Source of the DNA: Paenirhodobacter ferrireducens
GTDB taxonomy: Bacteria; Pseudomonadota; Alphaproteobacteria; Rhodobacterales; Rhodobacteraceae
DNA: 64,000 bases
Assembly (NCBI RefSeq): GCF_004022265.1
Contig: NZ_SAVB01000010.1
Span: 1-64,000, forward strand
Reading direction: 5' to 3'
Of the stretch, positions 52,986-62,798 are shown one piece after another. Made by a program: the position numbers and the translations under genes. The number at the start of each line of letters is the position of its first letter. Within the stretch, counting starts at the first letter, position 1. The notes below the pieces were generated by a model. It did not search any database. It saw only the letters and a program-made list of their open reading frames with translations, and had not been told where the DNA came from.

Positions 52986-54221
52986 ATGACCAAGCTCAGC
53001 CGACGCAACTTCCTCTACACGACGGGCGCCGCAGCGGCCGCGACGCTTGCCTCGCCGCTCGTGGCCCGCGCGGGCACCGACACGATCAAGGTCGGCGGTC
53101 TGCACGACCTCTCGGGGGCGCTCGATTCCACCGGCGTGCCGATGAACCAGGTGTTCCAGCTCGCGATCAAGGAGATCAACGACGCGGGCGGGCTCTTGGG
53201 CAAGCAGGTCGAGGCGGTGATCTACGACCCGCAGTCGAACATGTCGCTCTATTCGCAATACGCGACCCAGCTGGCGCTGAAGGACAAGGTGGACGTGGTC
53301 ATGGGCGGCATCACCTCGGCCAGCCGCGAGACGATCCGCCCGATCTTCCACCGCTACAACACCTTCTACTTCTACAACACGCAGTATGAAGGCGGCGTGT
53401 GCGACCGCAACGAGATCACGCTGGGCACCACGCCCGCGCAGACGGTCAAGCGCGTGATCCCCTATGCGATGAATCTCTACGGCAAGAAGGTCTATACCGT
53501 CGCCGCCGACTACAACTATGGCCACATCACCGCGGCCTGGGTGAAGCGCTATGTCGAGGAGAACGGCGGCGAGGTGATCGCGACCGAGTTCTTCCCGCTC
53601 GATGTCGCGCAGTTCGGCTCGACGATCTCGAAGATCCAGGGCGCCAAGCCCGATTTCGTGCTCTCGGCGATGGTCGGCACCTCGCACCTCGGCTTCTATC
53701 GCCAGTGGGCGGCGGCCGGGATGAAGAGCCAGATCCCGATCGTCTCCACCGTCTACGGCGCCGGCGGCACCGAGCAGGTGATCCTGACGCATGAGGAATC
53801 GGACGGCATCATCGCCTCGTTCGGCTATTTCGAGGCGATCGACAACCCGACCAACAAGGCCTTCCTCGAGAAGGTCGCGCAGGAATACCCGGACAAGAAA
53901 TGGGTGATGTCGGAGATTTCCGAAGTCACCTACGAGGGCATGAAGATCTGGGCCGATGCGGTGAAGGAAGCCGGCTCGACCAAGCGCGACGCGCTGCTCG
54001 AGGTGCTGACCTCGGGCAAGACCTACGACATGCCGGCGGGCAAGGTGAAGATCGACCCGAAGACCCAGCATGCGGTGCGCGACGTCTATATCGCCACCTG
54101 CAAGGACGGCGCCTTCGCGATCAACGAGACCTTCCCGGATTCGCAGCCCGAAGACACCCAGATGGTGTGCGATCTGATCAAGGATCCGAAGTCGAACACC
54201 CAGTACGAAATCAGCCTGTAA
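52986..54221 (+). CDS. Urea/amide-type ABC transporter binding protein (UrtA/FmdD-like)
   Basis: A 411-residue family-5 leucine-type binding protein. The leader contains twin arginines (KLSRRNFLYTTGAAAAATLA), suggesting Tat export. The body matches urea and short-amide receptors: KVGGLHDLSGALDSTGVPMN, DKVDVVMGGITSASRETIRP and FYFYNTQYEGGVCDRN. The start at 52986 is preferred to the ATG at 52938, which has no ribosome-binding site. It would capture a small amide- or urea-like compound in the periplasm. The downstream amidase and urease genes support this. Confidence 0.85.
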   Translation: MTKLSRRNFLYTTGAAAAATLASPLVARAGTDTIKVGGLHDLSGALDSTGVPMNQVFQLAIKEINDAGGLLGKQVEAVIYDPQSNMSLYSQYATQLALKDKVDVVMGGITSASRETIRPIFHRYNTFYFYNTQYEGGVCDRNEITLGTTPAQTVKRVIPYAMNLYGKKVYTVAADYNYGHITAAWVKRYVEENGGEVIATEFFPLDVAQFGSTISKIQGAKPDFVLSAMVGTSHLGFYRQWAAAGMKSQIPIVSTVYGAGGTEQVILTHEESDGIIASFGYFEAIDNPTNKAFLEKVAQEYPDKKWVMSEISEVTYEGMKIWADAVKEAGSTKRDALLEVLTSGKTYDMPAGKVKIDPKTQHAVRDVYIATCKDGAFAINETFPDSQPEDTQMVCDLIKDPKSNTQYEISL

Positions 54222-54242
54222 GCTGAAAGGCGGAGCACCGAC

Positions 54243-55109
54243 ATGGATTACACACTCGTTGTCGCGCTCGAGATGATCCGGGCCATCGCCTGGCTCGTGC
54301 TGCTGGCCTCGGGCCTTGCGATCATCTTCGGCATGATGCGCATCATCAACTTCGCCCATGGCGAGTTCCTGATGCTGGGCGGCTATACCGTCGTCATCTC
54401 GACCAATGCCGGCGTCAACGAGTGGGTGTCCATCCTGATCCTCGCTCCCGTCGTGGTGGGGGTGTTCGGCATCATCGTGGAGCGGCTGGTGATCCAGCGG
54501 CTCTACGGGCGCATCCTTGACAGCCTGCTGGCCACCTGGGGGCTGTCGATGCTGATGATGGGCGGCGTCACGATGATCTTCGGCAATACCGTGCAGGGGG
54601 TCTCGACGCCGTTCGGCGGCATGAAGATCGGCGCCTATCAGGTGCCGGTCTACAACTTCGTGCTGATCGGCTTTGCCGTGCTGGTGCTGGTCGCGATCTG
54701 GTGCGTGCTGAAATTCACCAAGGCCGGGCTGATCGCCCGCGCCACGATGCAGAACGCCGACATGGCCGAGGCGCTCGGCATCCGCACCCGCTGGGTCTAC
54801 ATGACCACCTTCGGCATCGGCTCGGCGATCACCGGGCTGGCGGGCGGGCTGCTCGCCCCGGTCACCGGAGTGGTGCCGACGATGGGGATGAACCTGGTGG
54901 GGCAGAGCTTCATCACCGTCATCACCGGCGGCGCCTCGGTGATCGCGGGCACGCTGTCCTCGGCGACGCTGCTCGGCACGATCAGCCAGGGCGTCACCTT
55001 CCTGACCGGCCCCGTCTATGGCGATGCGGCGCTTCTGGTCACCGCTCTCGTCCTGCTGCGCCTGCTGCCGCAAGGCATCACCGGCCGCATCTTCAAACGT
55101 TCCCTCTGA
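54243..55109 (+). CDS. Urea/amide-type ABC transporter permease 1 (UrtB/LivH-like)
   Basis: A 288-residue membrane protein of the LivH/UrtB group: MIRAIAWLVLLASGLAIIFG, the hallmark MMRIINFAHGEFLMLGGY and about eight spans; the cytoplasmic loop ARATMQNADMAEALGIRTRW would contact the ATPase. It pairs with the next permease. GAAAGGCGGAG precedes the start. Confidence 0.87.
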   Translation: MDYTLVVALEMIRAIAWLVLLASGLAIIFGMMRIINFAHGEFLMLGGYTVVISTNAGVNEWVSILILAPVVVGVFGIIVERLVIQRLYGRILDSLLATWGLSMLMMGGVTMIFGNTVQGVSTPFGGMKIGAYQVPVYNFVLIGFAVLVLVAIWCVLKFTKAGLIARATMQNADMAEALGIRTRWVYMTTFGIGSAITGLAGGLLAPVTGVVPTMGMNLVGQSFITVITGGASVIAGTLSSATLLGTISQGVTFLTGPVYGDAALLVTALVLLRLLPQGITGRIFKRSL

Positions 55110-55122
55110 GGAGACCCAGCAG

Positions 55123-56151
55123 ATGGAGAAATCCGTACTCCGGGACCCTGGCTTCTACGTGATGGTCGCGATCGGCCTTGCGGCGATGCTGATCCTGCCG
55201 GTGGTGCTCGACATGTTCACCATCATGCAGATCACCCAATATGTGGTGCTGGCCGTGTTCGCGCTGTCGCTCGGCTACATCTGGGGTTTCGGCGGCATCC
55301 TGAGCTTTGGTCAGGCCGCCTTCTTCGGGCTCGGCGCCTATACCTTCGCCGTCGCCGCGATCAACATCGGCGAGACCACCATTCCGCTGATCCTCGCCTT
55401 CGCGATCCCCTGTCTCTTCGGTGCGGCGCTCGGTTATTTCATCTTCTACGGCCGGCTGTCGGATGTTTACCTCGGCGTCGTCACGATGGTGGTCACGCTG
55501 CTGTTCTGGAAGCTCGCGAACCACACCGCCGGCCCCGAATATGCGATCGGCGCGGCGCGGCTTGGCGGCTTCAACGGCATCCCCTCGATCCCGGTGATGA
55601 ACATCCCGGGCGAGCCCGAGGCGATGCTCGACCCGGTGCAGATGTTCCAGGTCTTCATGGGCTTCCTGATCGTCGTCTATATCGTGCTGCGGCTGCTGAT
55701 CGCCTCGGACTTCGGCCGCGTCTCGATCGGTATCCGCGAGAACGAGACCCGCGCCTCGCTGCTCGGCTATGACGTGCGGCGCCACAAGCTGGTGGTCTTT
55801 GCCATCGGCTCGGGCATCGCCGGGCTCGCCGGGGCGATGTGGGCCACCTATCAGGCCTTCATCGACCCCAACGCCTTCTCGATGGAGATGTCGGCCAAGG
55901 CGCTGGTCTGGGTGATGGCGGGCGGCGTCGGCACGCTGGTCGGTCCGATCATCGGGGTGATCTTGCTGCAATGGCTGACGCTCAAGCTTGGCACGATGGA
56001 ACTGCTGAACAGCCTCGCCGTCCTTGGCGCGATCATGATGGTGCTGGTGCTGGCCCTGCCCAAGGGCATCGTGCCGACGCTGCGCAAGCTGATCGTCGAT
56101 GGCTGGACCCTGGCGCGGCGGAAGAAGACCGGAGGCAAGGCCGATGAGTGA
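55123..56151 (+). CDS. Urea/amide-type ABC transporter permease 2 (UrtC/LivM-like)
   Basis: A 342-residue permease with the LivM pattern: ALSLGYIWGFGGILSFGQAA, a cytoplasmic loop GIRENETRASLLGYDVRRHK and GAMWATYQAFIDPNAFSMEM, with about nine hydrophobic spans. GAGGAGA lies upstream of the ATG at 55123. Its final 8 bases overlap the start of the first ATPase gene (ATGAGTGA), so the products are coupled. Confidence 0.87.
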   Translation: MEKSVLRDPGFYVMVAIGLAAMLILPVVLDMFTIMQITQYVVLAVFALSLGYIWGFGGILSFGQAAFFGLGAYTFAVAAINIGETTIPLILAFAIPCLFGAALGYFIFYGRLSDVYLGVVTMVVTLLFWKLANHTAGPEYAIGAARLGGFNGIPSIPVMNIPGEPEAMLDPVQMFQVFMGFLIVVYIVLRLLIASDFGRVSIGIRENETRASLLGYDVRRHKLVVFAIGSGIAGLAGAMWATYQAFIDPNAFSMEMSAKALVWVMAGGVGTLVGPIIGVILLQWLTLKLGTMELLNSLAVLGAIMMVLVLALPKGIVPTLRKLIVDGWTLARRKKTGGKADE

Positions 56152-56881
56152 CTGGACGAACATCCTCGAGACCCGTGGCCTGACGATGCAGTTCGGCGGC
56201 GTCACCGCGGTCGACGAGGTCGATTTCACCCTGCGCGACGGCGAGCTGCGCTGCCTGCTGGGGCCGAACGGCGCGGGCAAGTCGACCTTCTTCAAATGCC
56301 TCACCGGCCAGCTGATCCCGACCCGCGGCACCGTCACCTTCAAGGGCCAGGACATGACCGGGTGGAACACCCATGACATCGTCAACCTCGGCATCGGCAT
56401 CAAGACGCAGATGCCGAACGTATTCGACGGGGTTTCGGTCTATGAGAACGTCCGGCTGTCCTCGCGGCGCAAGCACATGGCGGCGCAGGCGAAGGAGCTG
56501 GCCGAGAAGACGCTCGAGCGCTGCGGCATCACCCATCTGGCGAAGCGCGAGGTGGGGTATCTGTCGCACGGCCAGCGCCAGCTTGTGGAACTGGCGATGG
56601 TTCTGGCGGCCGAGCCGGCGCTGATCCTGCTCGACGAGCCCGCCGCCGGCATGACCGGCGAGGAGCGCGACCGGCTGGCGCGACTGGTGCTGGAATCGGC
56701 GCGCTCGGCGGCGGTGATCGTGGTCGAGCACGACATGGTCTTCATCCGGCAGATCGCGAAATTCGTCACCGTCTTCAACCGCGGCGCGATCTTCCGCGAG
56801 GCGATGATCGACGAGATCATGGCCGACCGCGAGGTTCAGGAAATCTATCTGGGGAAACAGGCCAATGCCGCATCTGCTTGA
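56144..56881 (+). CDS. Urea/amide-type ABC transporter ATP-binding protein 1 (UrtD/LivG-like)
   Basis: A 245-residue ATPase: TMQFGGVTAVDEVDFTL, Walker A GPNGAGKST (about 41), signature LSHGQRQ (about 139; the usual LSGGQ or LSHGD position), Walker B LILLDEPAAGM and switch histidine VEHDMVF. The opening and the short length are typical of UrtD/LivG. Its 3-prime end overlaps the second ATPase gene by 17 bases. Confidence 0.88.
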   Translation: MSDWTNILETRGLTMQFGGVTAVDEVDFTLRDGELRCLLGPNGAGKSTFFKCLTGQLIPTRGTVTFKGQDMTGWNTHDIVNLGIGIKTQMPNVFDGVSVYENVRLSSRRKHMAAQAKELAEKTLERCGITHLAKREVGYLSHGQRQLVELAMVLAAEPALILLDEPAAGMTGEERDRLARLVLESARSAAVIVVEHDMVFIRQIAKFVTVFNRGAIFREAMIDEIMADREVQEIYLGKQANAASA

Positions 56882-57578
56882 AGTCTCCGGCCTGTCGGCC
56901 GCCTACGGGCTGGTCCCGGCGCTGCACCGGGTCGATTTTCACGCCGATCGCGGCGAGGTGGTCGGCATTCTCGGCCACAATGGCATGGGCAAGACCACGC
57001 TGATGCGCGCGATCATGGGTTATGTGAAGGTCACCGGCGGCGAGATCCGCTTCGAGGACACGTCCGTCCTCGGCCAGCCGGTCAACGCCCGCGCCCGCGC
57101 CGGCATCGGTCTGGTGCCGCAGGGCCGGCAGATCTTCCCGAACCTGAGCGTCGAGGAAAACCTGCAGGTCGGCATCCCCGGCAAGGCGGCTGTCGTCGCG
57201 CAGACGGTCGAGGAGATGCTCGAGCTTTTCCCCCGGCTCAAGCGGCTTCTCGACCGGCGCGGCGGCGCGCTCTCGGGCGGCGAGCAACAGCTTCTGGCGC
57301 TGGCGCGCTGCCTGTGCCGGCGGCCGAAGCTGATGCTGCTCGACGAACCGACCGAGGGGATCCAGCCCTCGATCATCGACGAGATCTCGGAAACGCTCGC
57401 GGCGCTGACGCAGAAGGTCGACATCACCATCGTCCTCGTCGAGCAGAACCTCGAGTTCATCGCGGGCCTGTCGAAGCGCGTCTACGCGATCTCGAACGGC
57501 GTGCTTGAGAAGGAGATCCCGCGCGCGGAGCTGACCGACTCGCGGTCGGTCAGCGCCTTCATGGGCTTCACCGCCTGA
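56865..57578 (+). CDS. Urea/amide-type ABC transporter ATP-binding protein 2 (UrtE/LivF-like)
   Basis: A 237-residue ATPase: LEVSGLSAAYGLVPALHRVD, Walker A GHNGMGKTT (about 37), VPQGRQIFPNLSVEENL, signature LSGGEQQ (about 135) and Walker B LMLLDEPTEGIQPSI, where the EGIQPS form is characteristic of UrtE rather than LivF (EGLAP). This supports a urea- or amide-type ligand for the importer. A hairpin follows in the 144-base gap before the amidase gene. Confidence 0.88.
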   Translation: MPHLLEVSGLSAAYGLVPALHRVDFHADRGEVVGILGHNGMGKTTLMRAIMGYVKVTGGEIRFEDTSVLGQPVNARARAGIGLVPQGRQIFPNLSVEENLQVGIPGKAAVVAQTVEEMLELFPRLKRLLDRRGGALSGGEQQLLALARCLCRRPKLMLLDEPTEGIQPSIIDEISETLAALTQKVDITIVLVEQNLEFIAGLSKRVYAISNGVLEKEIPRAELTDSRSVSAFMGFTA

Positions 57579-57625
57579 CGGAGACCCGCCGCGGCGGATC
57601 CCCAGCCCCGACACCTGTCTTCCTT

Positions 57626-57648
57626 CCTTTCGCGATGGTCGCGGAAGG
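57626..57648 (+). terminator. Intercistronic hairpin between importer and amidase genes
   Basis: CCTTTCGCGA pairs with TCGCGGAAGG (10 bp, one T-G pair) around TGG, in the gap after the second ATPase gene. No T-run. Probably attenuates or protects the message. Confidence 0.45.
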
Positions 57649-57722
57649 GAACGATCCCGTGCGGCCGTGCCGCATGCAACTGCCCGCGTGGCCGAGCCGC
57701 GCAAACCCGAAGGAGTTCCCCC

Positions 57723-59237
57723 ATGGCAGTCAGACTTCCGAACGACGCCCAGATCGCGGATGTGGCCGAAAGGATCGGCCTCAGCCTCTCGCCCGAGGAC
57801 GTGTCCTCGATCAAGGGGCTGCTCGGCGGCTATGTCGCCGCCTACAACAAGGTCGACCGGATGATCGACCCGCTGCCGGTGGTGAAATACCCGCGCACAC
57901 CGGGCGTGCAGCCGCCGAAGGCCGAGAACCCGCTCAATGCGTGGTATGTGAAGTCGACCGTGCCCGGCGCGCCCGAGGGCAAGCTGAAGGGCAAGACCGT
58001 GGTCCTGAAGGACAACGTCATGCTGGCCGGCGTGCCGATGATGAACGGCTCCTCGACGCTCGAAGGCTATATCCCGAACGTCGACGCGACGCTGGTGACG
58101 CGGTTGCTCGACGCAGGTGCGACGATCGTCGGCAAGGCGCATTGCGAATGCTTCTGCATGTCCTGCGGCAGCCACACCTCGGCGCTTGGCCCGGTGTGCA
58201 ACCCCTATGACCCGAGCCGTTCGGCCGGCGGTTCCTCCTCGGGCTCGGCGGTGCTGGTCTCGAAGGGCGAGGTCGACATGGCGATCGGCGGCGACCAGGG
58301 CGGCTCGATCCGCATGCCCTCGGCCTTCTGCGGCACGGTGGGCATGAAGCCCACCCACGGCCTCGTGCCCTATACCGGCGTGGTGCCGATCGAGATCACC
58401 GTCGACCATGCCGGTCCGATCACCAAGACCGTCGCCGACAGCGCGCTGATGCTCGAGGTGCTGGCCGGCCCCGACGGCTATGACTGCCGCCAGATCGGGG
58501 TGAAGACCGCGCCCTATACCGAGGCGCTCGGCAAGCCGGTGAAGGGGATGAAGGTCGCGCTGCTGAAGGAGGGCTTCGGCCATCCGCAATCCGAGGCGGC
58601 GGTCGACGACAAGGTCCGCGCCGCGGCGAAGCGGCTCGAGGCGCTCGGCGTGATCGTCGAGGAGGTCTCGATCCCGATGCACCTCGACGGGCCCGACATC
58701 TGGACCCCGATCGGGTTGCAGGGGCTGATGCAGACGATGATGCTGGGTGACGGCTATGGCACCTCGCGGCAGGACCTCTACGTCACCAGCTTCATGGACG
58801 TTCACCGCGGCTGGCGCGAGCGGGCAGACGAGCTGTCCGAGACGCTCAAGCTTGCGATGATCTTCGCGCAGTTCGCCGATGATGAATACGGCAAGCGCTT
58901 CTACGGCAAGGCGCACAACCTGACCTATGCGCTGCGGGCGGCCTATGACGCGGTTCTCGCCGATTACGATGCGCTGCTGATGCCGACGGTGCCGAAGGTG
59001 GCGACGCCGCTGCCGGGCCCCGATGCCTCGCGCGAGGAGATCATCGAACGCGGCTTCGATATCCTGCCCAACACTGCGCCCTTCGACATCTCGCATCACC
59101 CGGCGCTGTCGGTGCCCTGCGGCATGGTCGACGGCCTGCCGGTGGGGATGATGCTGGTCGGCAAGCTCTGGGACGAAAGCACGCTCTACACCCTGGGCGA
59201 CGCCTTCGAGAAATCGGGCGACTGGAAATCGTTCTGA
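57723..59237 (+). CDS. Amidase (amidase-signature family, nitrile-pathway enantioselective type)
   Basis: A 504-residue amidase-signature enzyme with the Ser-cisSer-Lys triad: Lys about 96 in VVLKDNVML, cis-Ser near 172 in SAGGSSSGSA, and nucleophile Ser near 195 in GGDQGGSIRMPSAFCG. The segment MKPTHGLVPYTGVVPIEITV and the helical N-terminal extension resemble the enantioselective amidases linked to nitrile hydratase in Rhodococcus and Pseudomonas. No nitrile hydratase gene is present. GAAGGAG precedes the start. It would hydrolyse the imported amide to an acid and ammonia in the cytoplasm. It lies between the amide importer and the urease genes. Confidence 0.88.
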   Translation: MAVRLPNDAQIADVAERIGLSLSPEDVSSIKGLLGGYVAAYNKVDRMIDPLPVVKYPRTPGVQPPKAENPLNAWYVKSTVPGAPEGKLKGKTVVLKDNVMLAGVPMMNGSSTLEGYIPNVDATLVTRLLDAGATIVGKAHCECFCMSCGSHTSALGPVCNPYDPSRSAGGSSSGSAVLVSKGEVDMAIGGDQGGSIRMPSAFCGTVGMKPTHGLVPYTGVVPIEITVDHAGPITKTVADSALMLEVLAGPDGYDCRQIGVKTAPYTEALGKPVKGMKVALLKEGFGHPQSEAAVDDKVRAAAKRLEALGVIVEEVSIPMHLDGPDIWTPIGLQGLMQTMMLGDGYGTSRQDLYVTSFMDVHRGWRERADELSETLKLAMIFAQFADDEYGKRFYGKAHNLTYALRAAYDAVLADYDALLMPTVPKVATPLPGPDASREEIIERGFDILPNTAPFDISHHPALSVPCGMVDGLPVGMMLVGKLWDESTLYTLGDAFEKSGDWKSF

Positions 59238-59244
59238 GCAACGC

Positions 59245-59272
59245 CCCGCCCCGGTCACCATGCCGGGGCGGG
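59245..59272 (+). terminator. Hairpin between amidase and urease genes
   Basis: CCCGCCCCGG pairs perfectly with CCGGGGCGGG around an 8-base loop, 8 bases after the amidase stop. No T-run. It may partly separate the urease unit from the importer/amidase unit. Confidence 0.5.
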
Positions 59273-59290
59273 CCCACGAAAGGACAGCGG

Positions 59291-59746
59291 ATGACGGGAC
59301 AGGGGCCATTGATGCTCGACCGGATCCTCGGCCAGGCCGCCGAGGAACCCTGGGCCGAGAGGCTGCATGCGCTCGACCATCTGGGCGGGCTCGAGACCGT
59401 GGCGATCCCCGAGGCCGAGGCCGGGCGCAAGCGCATCCGCCTGACCACCGACCGCGGCCGCGACTGCGCCATTGCCCTGCCGCGCGCGCAAAAGCTGACC
59501 GACGGCGCGGTGCTTTACTGCCGCGACGGCATGGCGATCGTGGCGCGGATCGACGGCGGCGCGCGGCTGCGGCTGGTGCCGCAGTCGCTGGGCGATGCGC
59601 TGCGGTTGGGCCACTGGTGCGGCAACCTGCACTGGAAGGTGGTCTTCGGCGAGGGCTGGATGGATGTCATCCTCGACGGGCCCGAGGCGCGCTATCGCGA
59701 CCGGCTGCGCGATCTTGCGACGCTTGCGCGGTTCGACATCGGATGA
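59291..59746 (+). CDS. ureE: Urease accessory protein UreE (nickel chaperone)
   Basis: A 151-residue UreE-like protein: the N-terminal peptide-binding domain (ERLHALDHLGGLETVAIPEA; RKRIRLTTDRGRDCAIALPR) and the C-terminal metal-binding domain with GHWCGNLHWKVVFGEG, corresponding to the conserved GNRH/GNLHW region of UreE. It lacks the histidine-rich tail of some UreE proteins. It delivers nickel to the urease activation complex. It heads the urease gene set, an unusual first position, and its last 4 bases overlap ureF (ATGA). Confidence 0.82.
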   Translation: MTGQGPLMLDRILGQAAEEPWAERLHALDHLGGLETVAIPEAEAGRKRIRLTTDRGRDCAIALPRAQKLTDGAVLYCRDGMAIVARIDGGARLRLVPQSLGDALRLGHWCGNLHWKVVFGEGWMDVILDGPEARYRDRLRDLATLARFDIG

Positions 59747-60411
59747 GCGCGGAGGCGGGCATGATGCCGCTGGTGCGGGCGATGCAGCTTGCCGACAGCG
59801 GCTTTCCAAGCGGCGTCTTCGCCTTTTCCTGGGGGCTGGAAAGCGCGCTGGCCGATGGTCGGGTCGACCGGCACAGCCTGCCGGGCTGGGTTCTGGCGGA
59901 ACTGCAGGGGCGCTGGCACGGCTTCGACCGGCTGGCGCTGGCGGGCGGGTTCCGCGCCACCGGGGCCGCGCTTGGTGACTGGTTCGCCACCATCGACAGG
60001 CTGATGCCCGTCGAGCGGCTGCGCGGCGCCTCGGTGCAGGCGGGCGAGGCGCTGTTCGCCGCGGCGCGCGCGCTGCGGATCGGGCTCGACCCCGCGGCGG
60101 TTGCGGCCGAGCGTGCGGGGCTTGGCCATTTCACCGTGGTGCATGGCCATTTCCTCGCGGTCTCGGGGCTTGATCTCGCCGCGGCGCTCGCCGTCTCGGC
60201 GCTGGCGATGGCGCGGGGCTGTTTCTCGGCCGCGGTGCGGCTGGGCGCCATCGGGGCGATCGCGATGCAGCGCGAGCTTGCCGCCCTTGCCCCCCGGATC
60301 GCTGCCCTTGCCGCCGACCTGCCCGCACCCGGCACCCTGCCCGCGGGCTTTTCGCCGCTGTCCGACATCGCGCTGATGCGGCCGCGCGACGGGCGGCTGT
60401 TCATCAACTGA
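59743..60411 (+). CDS. ureF: Urease accessory protein UreF
   Basis: A 222-residue all-helical accessory protein with the UreF opening MQLADSGFPSGVFAFSWGLE and the C-terminal SPLSDIALMRP-like motif (FSPLSDIALMRPRDGRLFIN). UreF works with UreD and UreG to carbamylate the active-site lysine and insert nickel into the catalytic subunit. The start overlaps the end of ureE; the fused UreAB gene follows 12 bases later. Confidence 0.87.
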   Translation: MSAEAGMMPLVRAMQLADSGFPSGVFAFSWGLESALADGRVDRHSLPGWVLAELQGRWHGFDRLALAGGFRATGAALGDWFATIDRLMPVERLRGASVQAGEALFAAARALRIGLDPAAVAAERAGLGHFTVVHGHFLAVSGLDLAAALAVSALAMARGCFSAAVRLGAIGAIAMQRELAALAPRIAALAADLPAPGTLPAGFSPLSDIALMRPRDGRLFIN

Positions 60412-60423
60412 GCGGAGGACGGA

Positions 60424-61098
60424 ATGCACCTGACCCCAACCGAAACCGAGCGGCTGACGATCTTCACCGCCGCCGAGCTTGCCCGCCGCTATGTCCGGCT
60501 GGGCATCCGGCTCTCGCATCCCGAGGCGGTGGCGCTGATCGCCGACGAGCTGCTGACCGTGGCGCGGCAGGGCCTGACCCATGCCGAGATCGTCAGCCAT
60601 GCCGCCACCGTGCTGACCGCCGAGCAGGTCGAGCCGGGCGTGGCGAGCCTGCTCAATACCTTCTCGGTCGAGGTCTCGATGGCCGAGGGCACGAAGCTCG
60701 TCACCGTCTTCGACCCGATCGAGCCCGGCCCAGGCGAGATCCGTCCGGGCGAGGTGATCGCCGCCGAGGGCGAGATCGAGCTGAACGCCGGCCGCCCGAC
60801 CCGCGTGCTGCGCGTGCTGAACACCGGCGACCGCACCATCCAGGTGCGCAGCCACGCGCATTTCTTCGAGGTCAACCGGGCGCTCTCCTTCGACCGCGCG
60901 GCGGCCTTCGGGATGCGGCTCGACCGGCCCTCGGGCGGTGGCGAGCGCTTCGATCCCGGCATCGAGAAGGAGGTGACGCTCGTCCCCTATGGCGGGTTGC
61001 AGGTGGTGCACGGTTTTGCCGGGCTGACCGAGGGCCCGGTCGAGGGCGGGCGCGAGGCCGCGATGGCCCGCGCACAGGCGAAAGGGTATCTCGGATGA
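60424..61098 (+). CDS. ureAB: Fused urease gamma-beta subunit
   Basis: A 224-residue fusion. Residues 1 to about 100 are the gamma subunit ([46 protein letters not shown]). Residues about 105-215 are the beta subunit ([51 protein letters not shown]). The two are joined directly, as in Helicobacter UreA, whereas most proteobacteria make them separately. It assembles with UreC into the urease trimer. GGAGGAC precedes the start. The last 4 bases overlap ureC. Confidence 0.9.
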   Translation: MHLTPTETERLTIFTAAELARRYVRLGIRLSHPEAVALIADELLTVARQGLTHAEIVSHAATVLTAEQVEPGVASLLNTFSVEVSMAEGTKLVTVFDPIEPGPGEIRPGEVIAAEGEIELNAGRPTRVLRVLNTGDRTIQVRSHAHFFEVNRALSFDRAAAFGMRLDRPSGGGERFDPGIEKEVTLVPYGGLQVVHGFAGLTEGPVEGGREAAMARAQAKGYLG

Positions 61099-62798
61099 GG
61101 ATTTCGCGCGCGGACTATGCCCGCCTTTACGGCCCCACCGCGGGCGACATGGTGCGGCTTGGCGACACCTCGCTTCTGGCCGAGATCGAATGCGACCACA
61201 CCCAGTATGGCGACGAGCTGACCACCGGCGCCGGCAAGGCGATGCGTGACGGCGAGGGGTTCCGCACCAGCGGCACCGCAGCCTCGGGCGCGCTCGACAT
61301 GGTGATCCAGAACGCGGTCATTCTCGATGCGGAACTCGGCATCGTGAAGGGCGACATCGGCATTCGCGGTGGCCGCATCGTCGGCATCGGCAAGGCCGGC
61401 AACCCCGACATCATGGACGGCGTCGACCCCGACCTCGTCACCGGGCCGAACACCACCGTGGTGCATGGCGACAACCATTTCGTCACTGCCGGCGCGATCG
61501 AGGCACATGCGCATTTCCTCTCGCCGCAGCAGGCCTGGCACGCGCTTGCCGGTGGCACGACGACGATGATCGGCATGTCGCCGGGGCCGAATTTCGACGT
61601 CAGCTGCTCGGGGCCGCACACGCTCGGCCGGCTGATCCAGGCGGCCGACGAATTCCCGCTGAACTTCGGCTTTCTCGGCCGTGGCAATTCGAACCCCGAC
61701 GCGGTCGCGGAAAGCGTCGCGGGCGGGGCGCTTGGCGTGAAGATCCACGAGGATTTCGGCGCCTCGCCGGCGGTGCTCGACGGCGCGTTGCGGGCGGCGG
61801 ATGCGGCCGATTTCTCGGTCCATCTGCACACCGACACGATCAACGAATTCGGCTTCTATCAGGACACGATGGCCGCCATCGCCGGGCGCACCATCCACAT
61901 GTATCACACCGAGGGCGCGGGTGGCGGCCATGCCCCCGACATCCTGGCGGTGAACGGGTTCGAGAACGTCCTGCCCTCCTCGACCAACCCGACCAACCCC
62001 TTCACGCTGCCCGCGCTCGAGGAAGGCGTGCCGATGACGATGCTCGCCCACATGATGAGCTTCGATCTGCTCGAGGACGTGGCCTTCGCCGAGGCGCGGA
62101 TCCGGCCGCAGTCGATGGCGGCCGAGGATCTGCTGCACGACATGGGCGCGATCTCGATCTTCGCCACCGACACCCAGGGCATGGGGCGGCTGGCCGAGAA
62201 CGTCGCGAAATGCTGGCAGCTCGCCTCGGTGATGAAGGACCGCATCGGCCGCCTGCCCGGGGAGAAAACCGCCCGCGCCGATAACGAGCGGATCCTGCGC
62301 TATCTGGCGAAATACACGATCAACCCGGCGATCGCGGCCGGGATCGACCACGAGGTCGGCTCGATCGCGCCGGGCAAGATGGCCGATATCGTGCTGTGGC
62401 CCTTCGCCTTCTTCGGCGCGAAACCCGATCTGGTGATCAAGGGCGGCACCATCGTCTGGGCGACGATGGGCGACGGCAACGGCTCCTTCCCCGGGGCGCA
62501 GCCGCAGATCCACCGGCCGATGTGGGGCGCGCTTGGCAGCGCGAAACACCGGCTGGGCGTCACCTTCGTCTCGCGGCTGGCGATCGAGGCGGGCACCCAT
62601 GCGCGGCTCGGCGTGCTGAAGGACTTCGTGCAGATCCGCTCGGTGCGCGGGCTCGGCAAGCGCGACATGCTGCGCAACGCCGCGCTGCCCGATGTGCAGG
62701 TCGATCCGCAGACCTTTGCGGTGACTGCGGACGGCGTGCCGCTGGTGGTGGAACCGGCCCGCGAGGTGCCGCTGGCGCGGAGGTATTTCCTGCGATGA
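61095..62798 (+). CDS. ureC: Urease catalytic (alpha) subunit, divergent, with altered active-site flap
   Basis: A 567-residue urease alpha subunit. All nickel ligands are present: His138 and His140 ([11 protein letters not shown]), the carbamylated Lys216 ([10 protein letters not shown]), His245 (HLHTDTINE), His271 ([15 protein letters not shown]) and Asp359 (ATDTQGMGR). His218 and the flap His319 also remain. The flap differs from the usual VCHHLD: it reads LAHMMS, so the conserved flap cysteine is Ala318. The usual GGGTGPAAGTHATT-type segment is replaced by [14 protein letters not shown]. It should hydrolyse urea or a related small compound to ammonia and carbamate. Divergence plus the amidase/importer context leaves the true substrate open. 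Confidence 0.88.
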   Translation: MRISRADYARLYGPTAGDMVRLGDTSLLAEIECDHTQYGDELTTGAGKAMRDGEGFRTSGTAASGALDMVIQNAVILDAELGIVKGDIGIRGGRIVGIGKAGNPDIMDGVDPDLVTGPNTTVVHGDNHFVTAGAIEAHAHFLSPQQAWHALAGGTTTMIGMSPGPNFDVSCSGPHTLGRLIQAADEFPLNFGFLGRGNSNPDAVAESVAGGALGVKIHEDFGASPAVLDGALRAADAADFSVHLHTDTINEFGFYQDTMAAIAGRTIHMYHTEGAGGGHAPDILAVNGFENVLPSSTNPTNPFTLPALEEGVPMTMLAHMMSFDLLEDVAFAEARIRPQSMAAEDLLHDMGAISIFATDTQGMGRLAENVAKCWQLASVMKDRIGRLPGEKTARADNERILRYLAKYTINPAIAAGIDHEVGSIAPGKMADIVLWPFAFFGAKPDLVIKGGTIVWATMGDGNGSFPGAQPQIHRPMWGALGSAKHRLGVTFVSRLAIEAGTHARLGVLKDFVQIRSVRGLGKRDMLRNAALPDVQVDPQTFAVTADGVPLVVEPAREVPLARRYFLR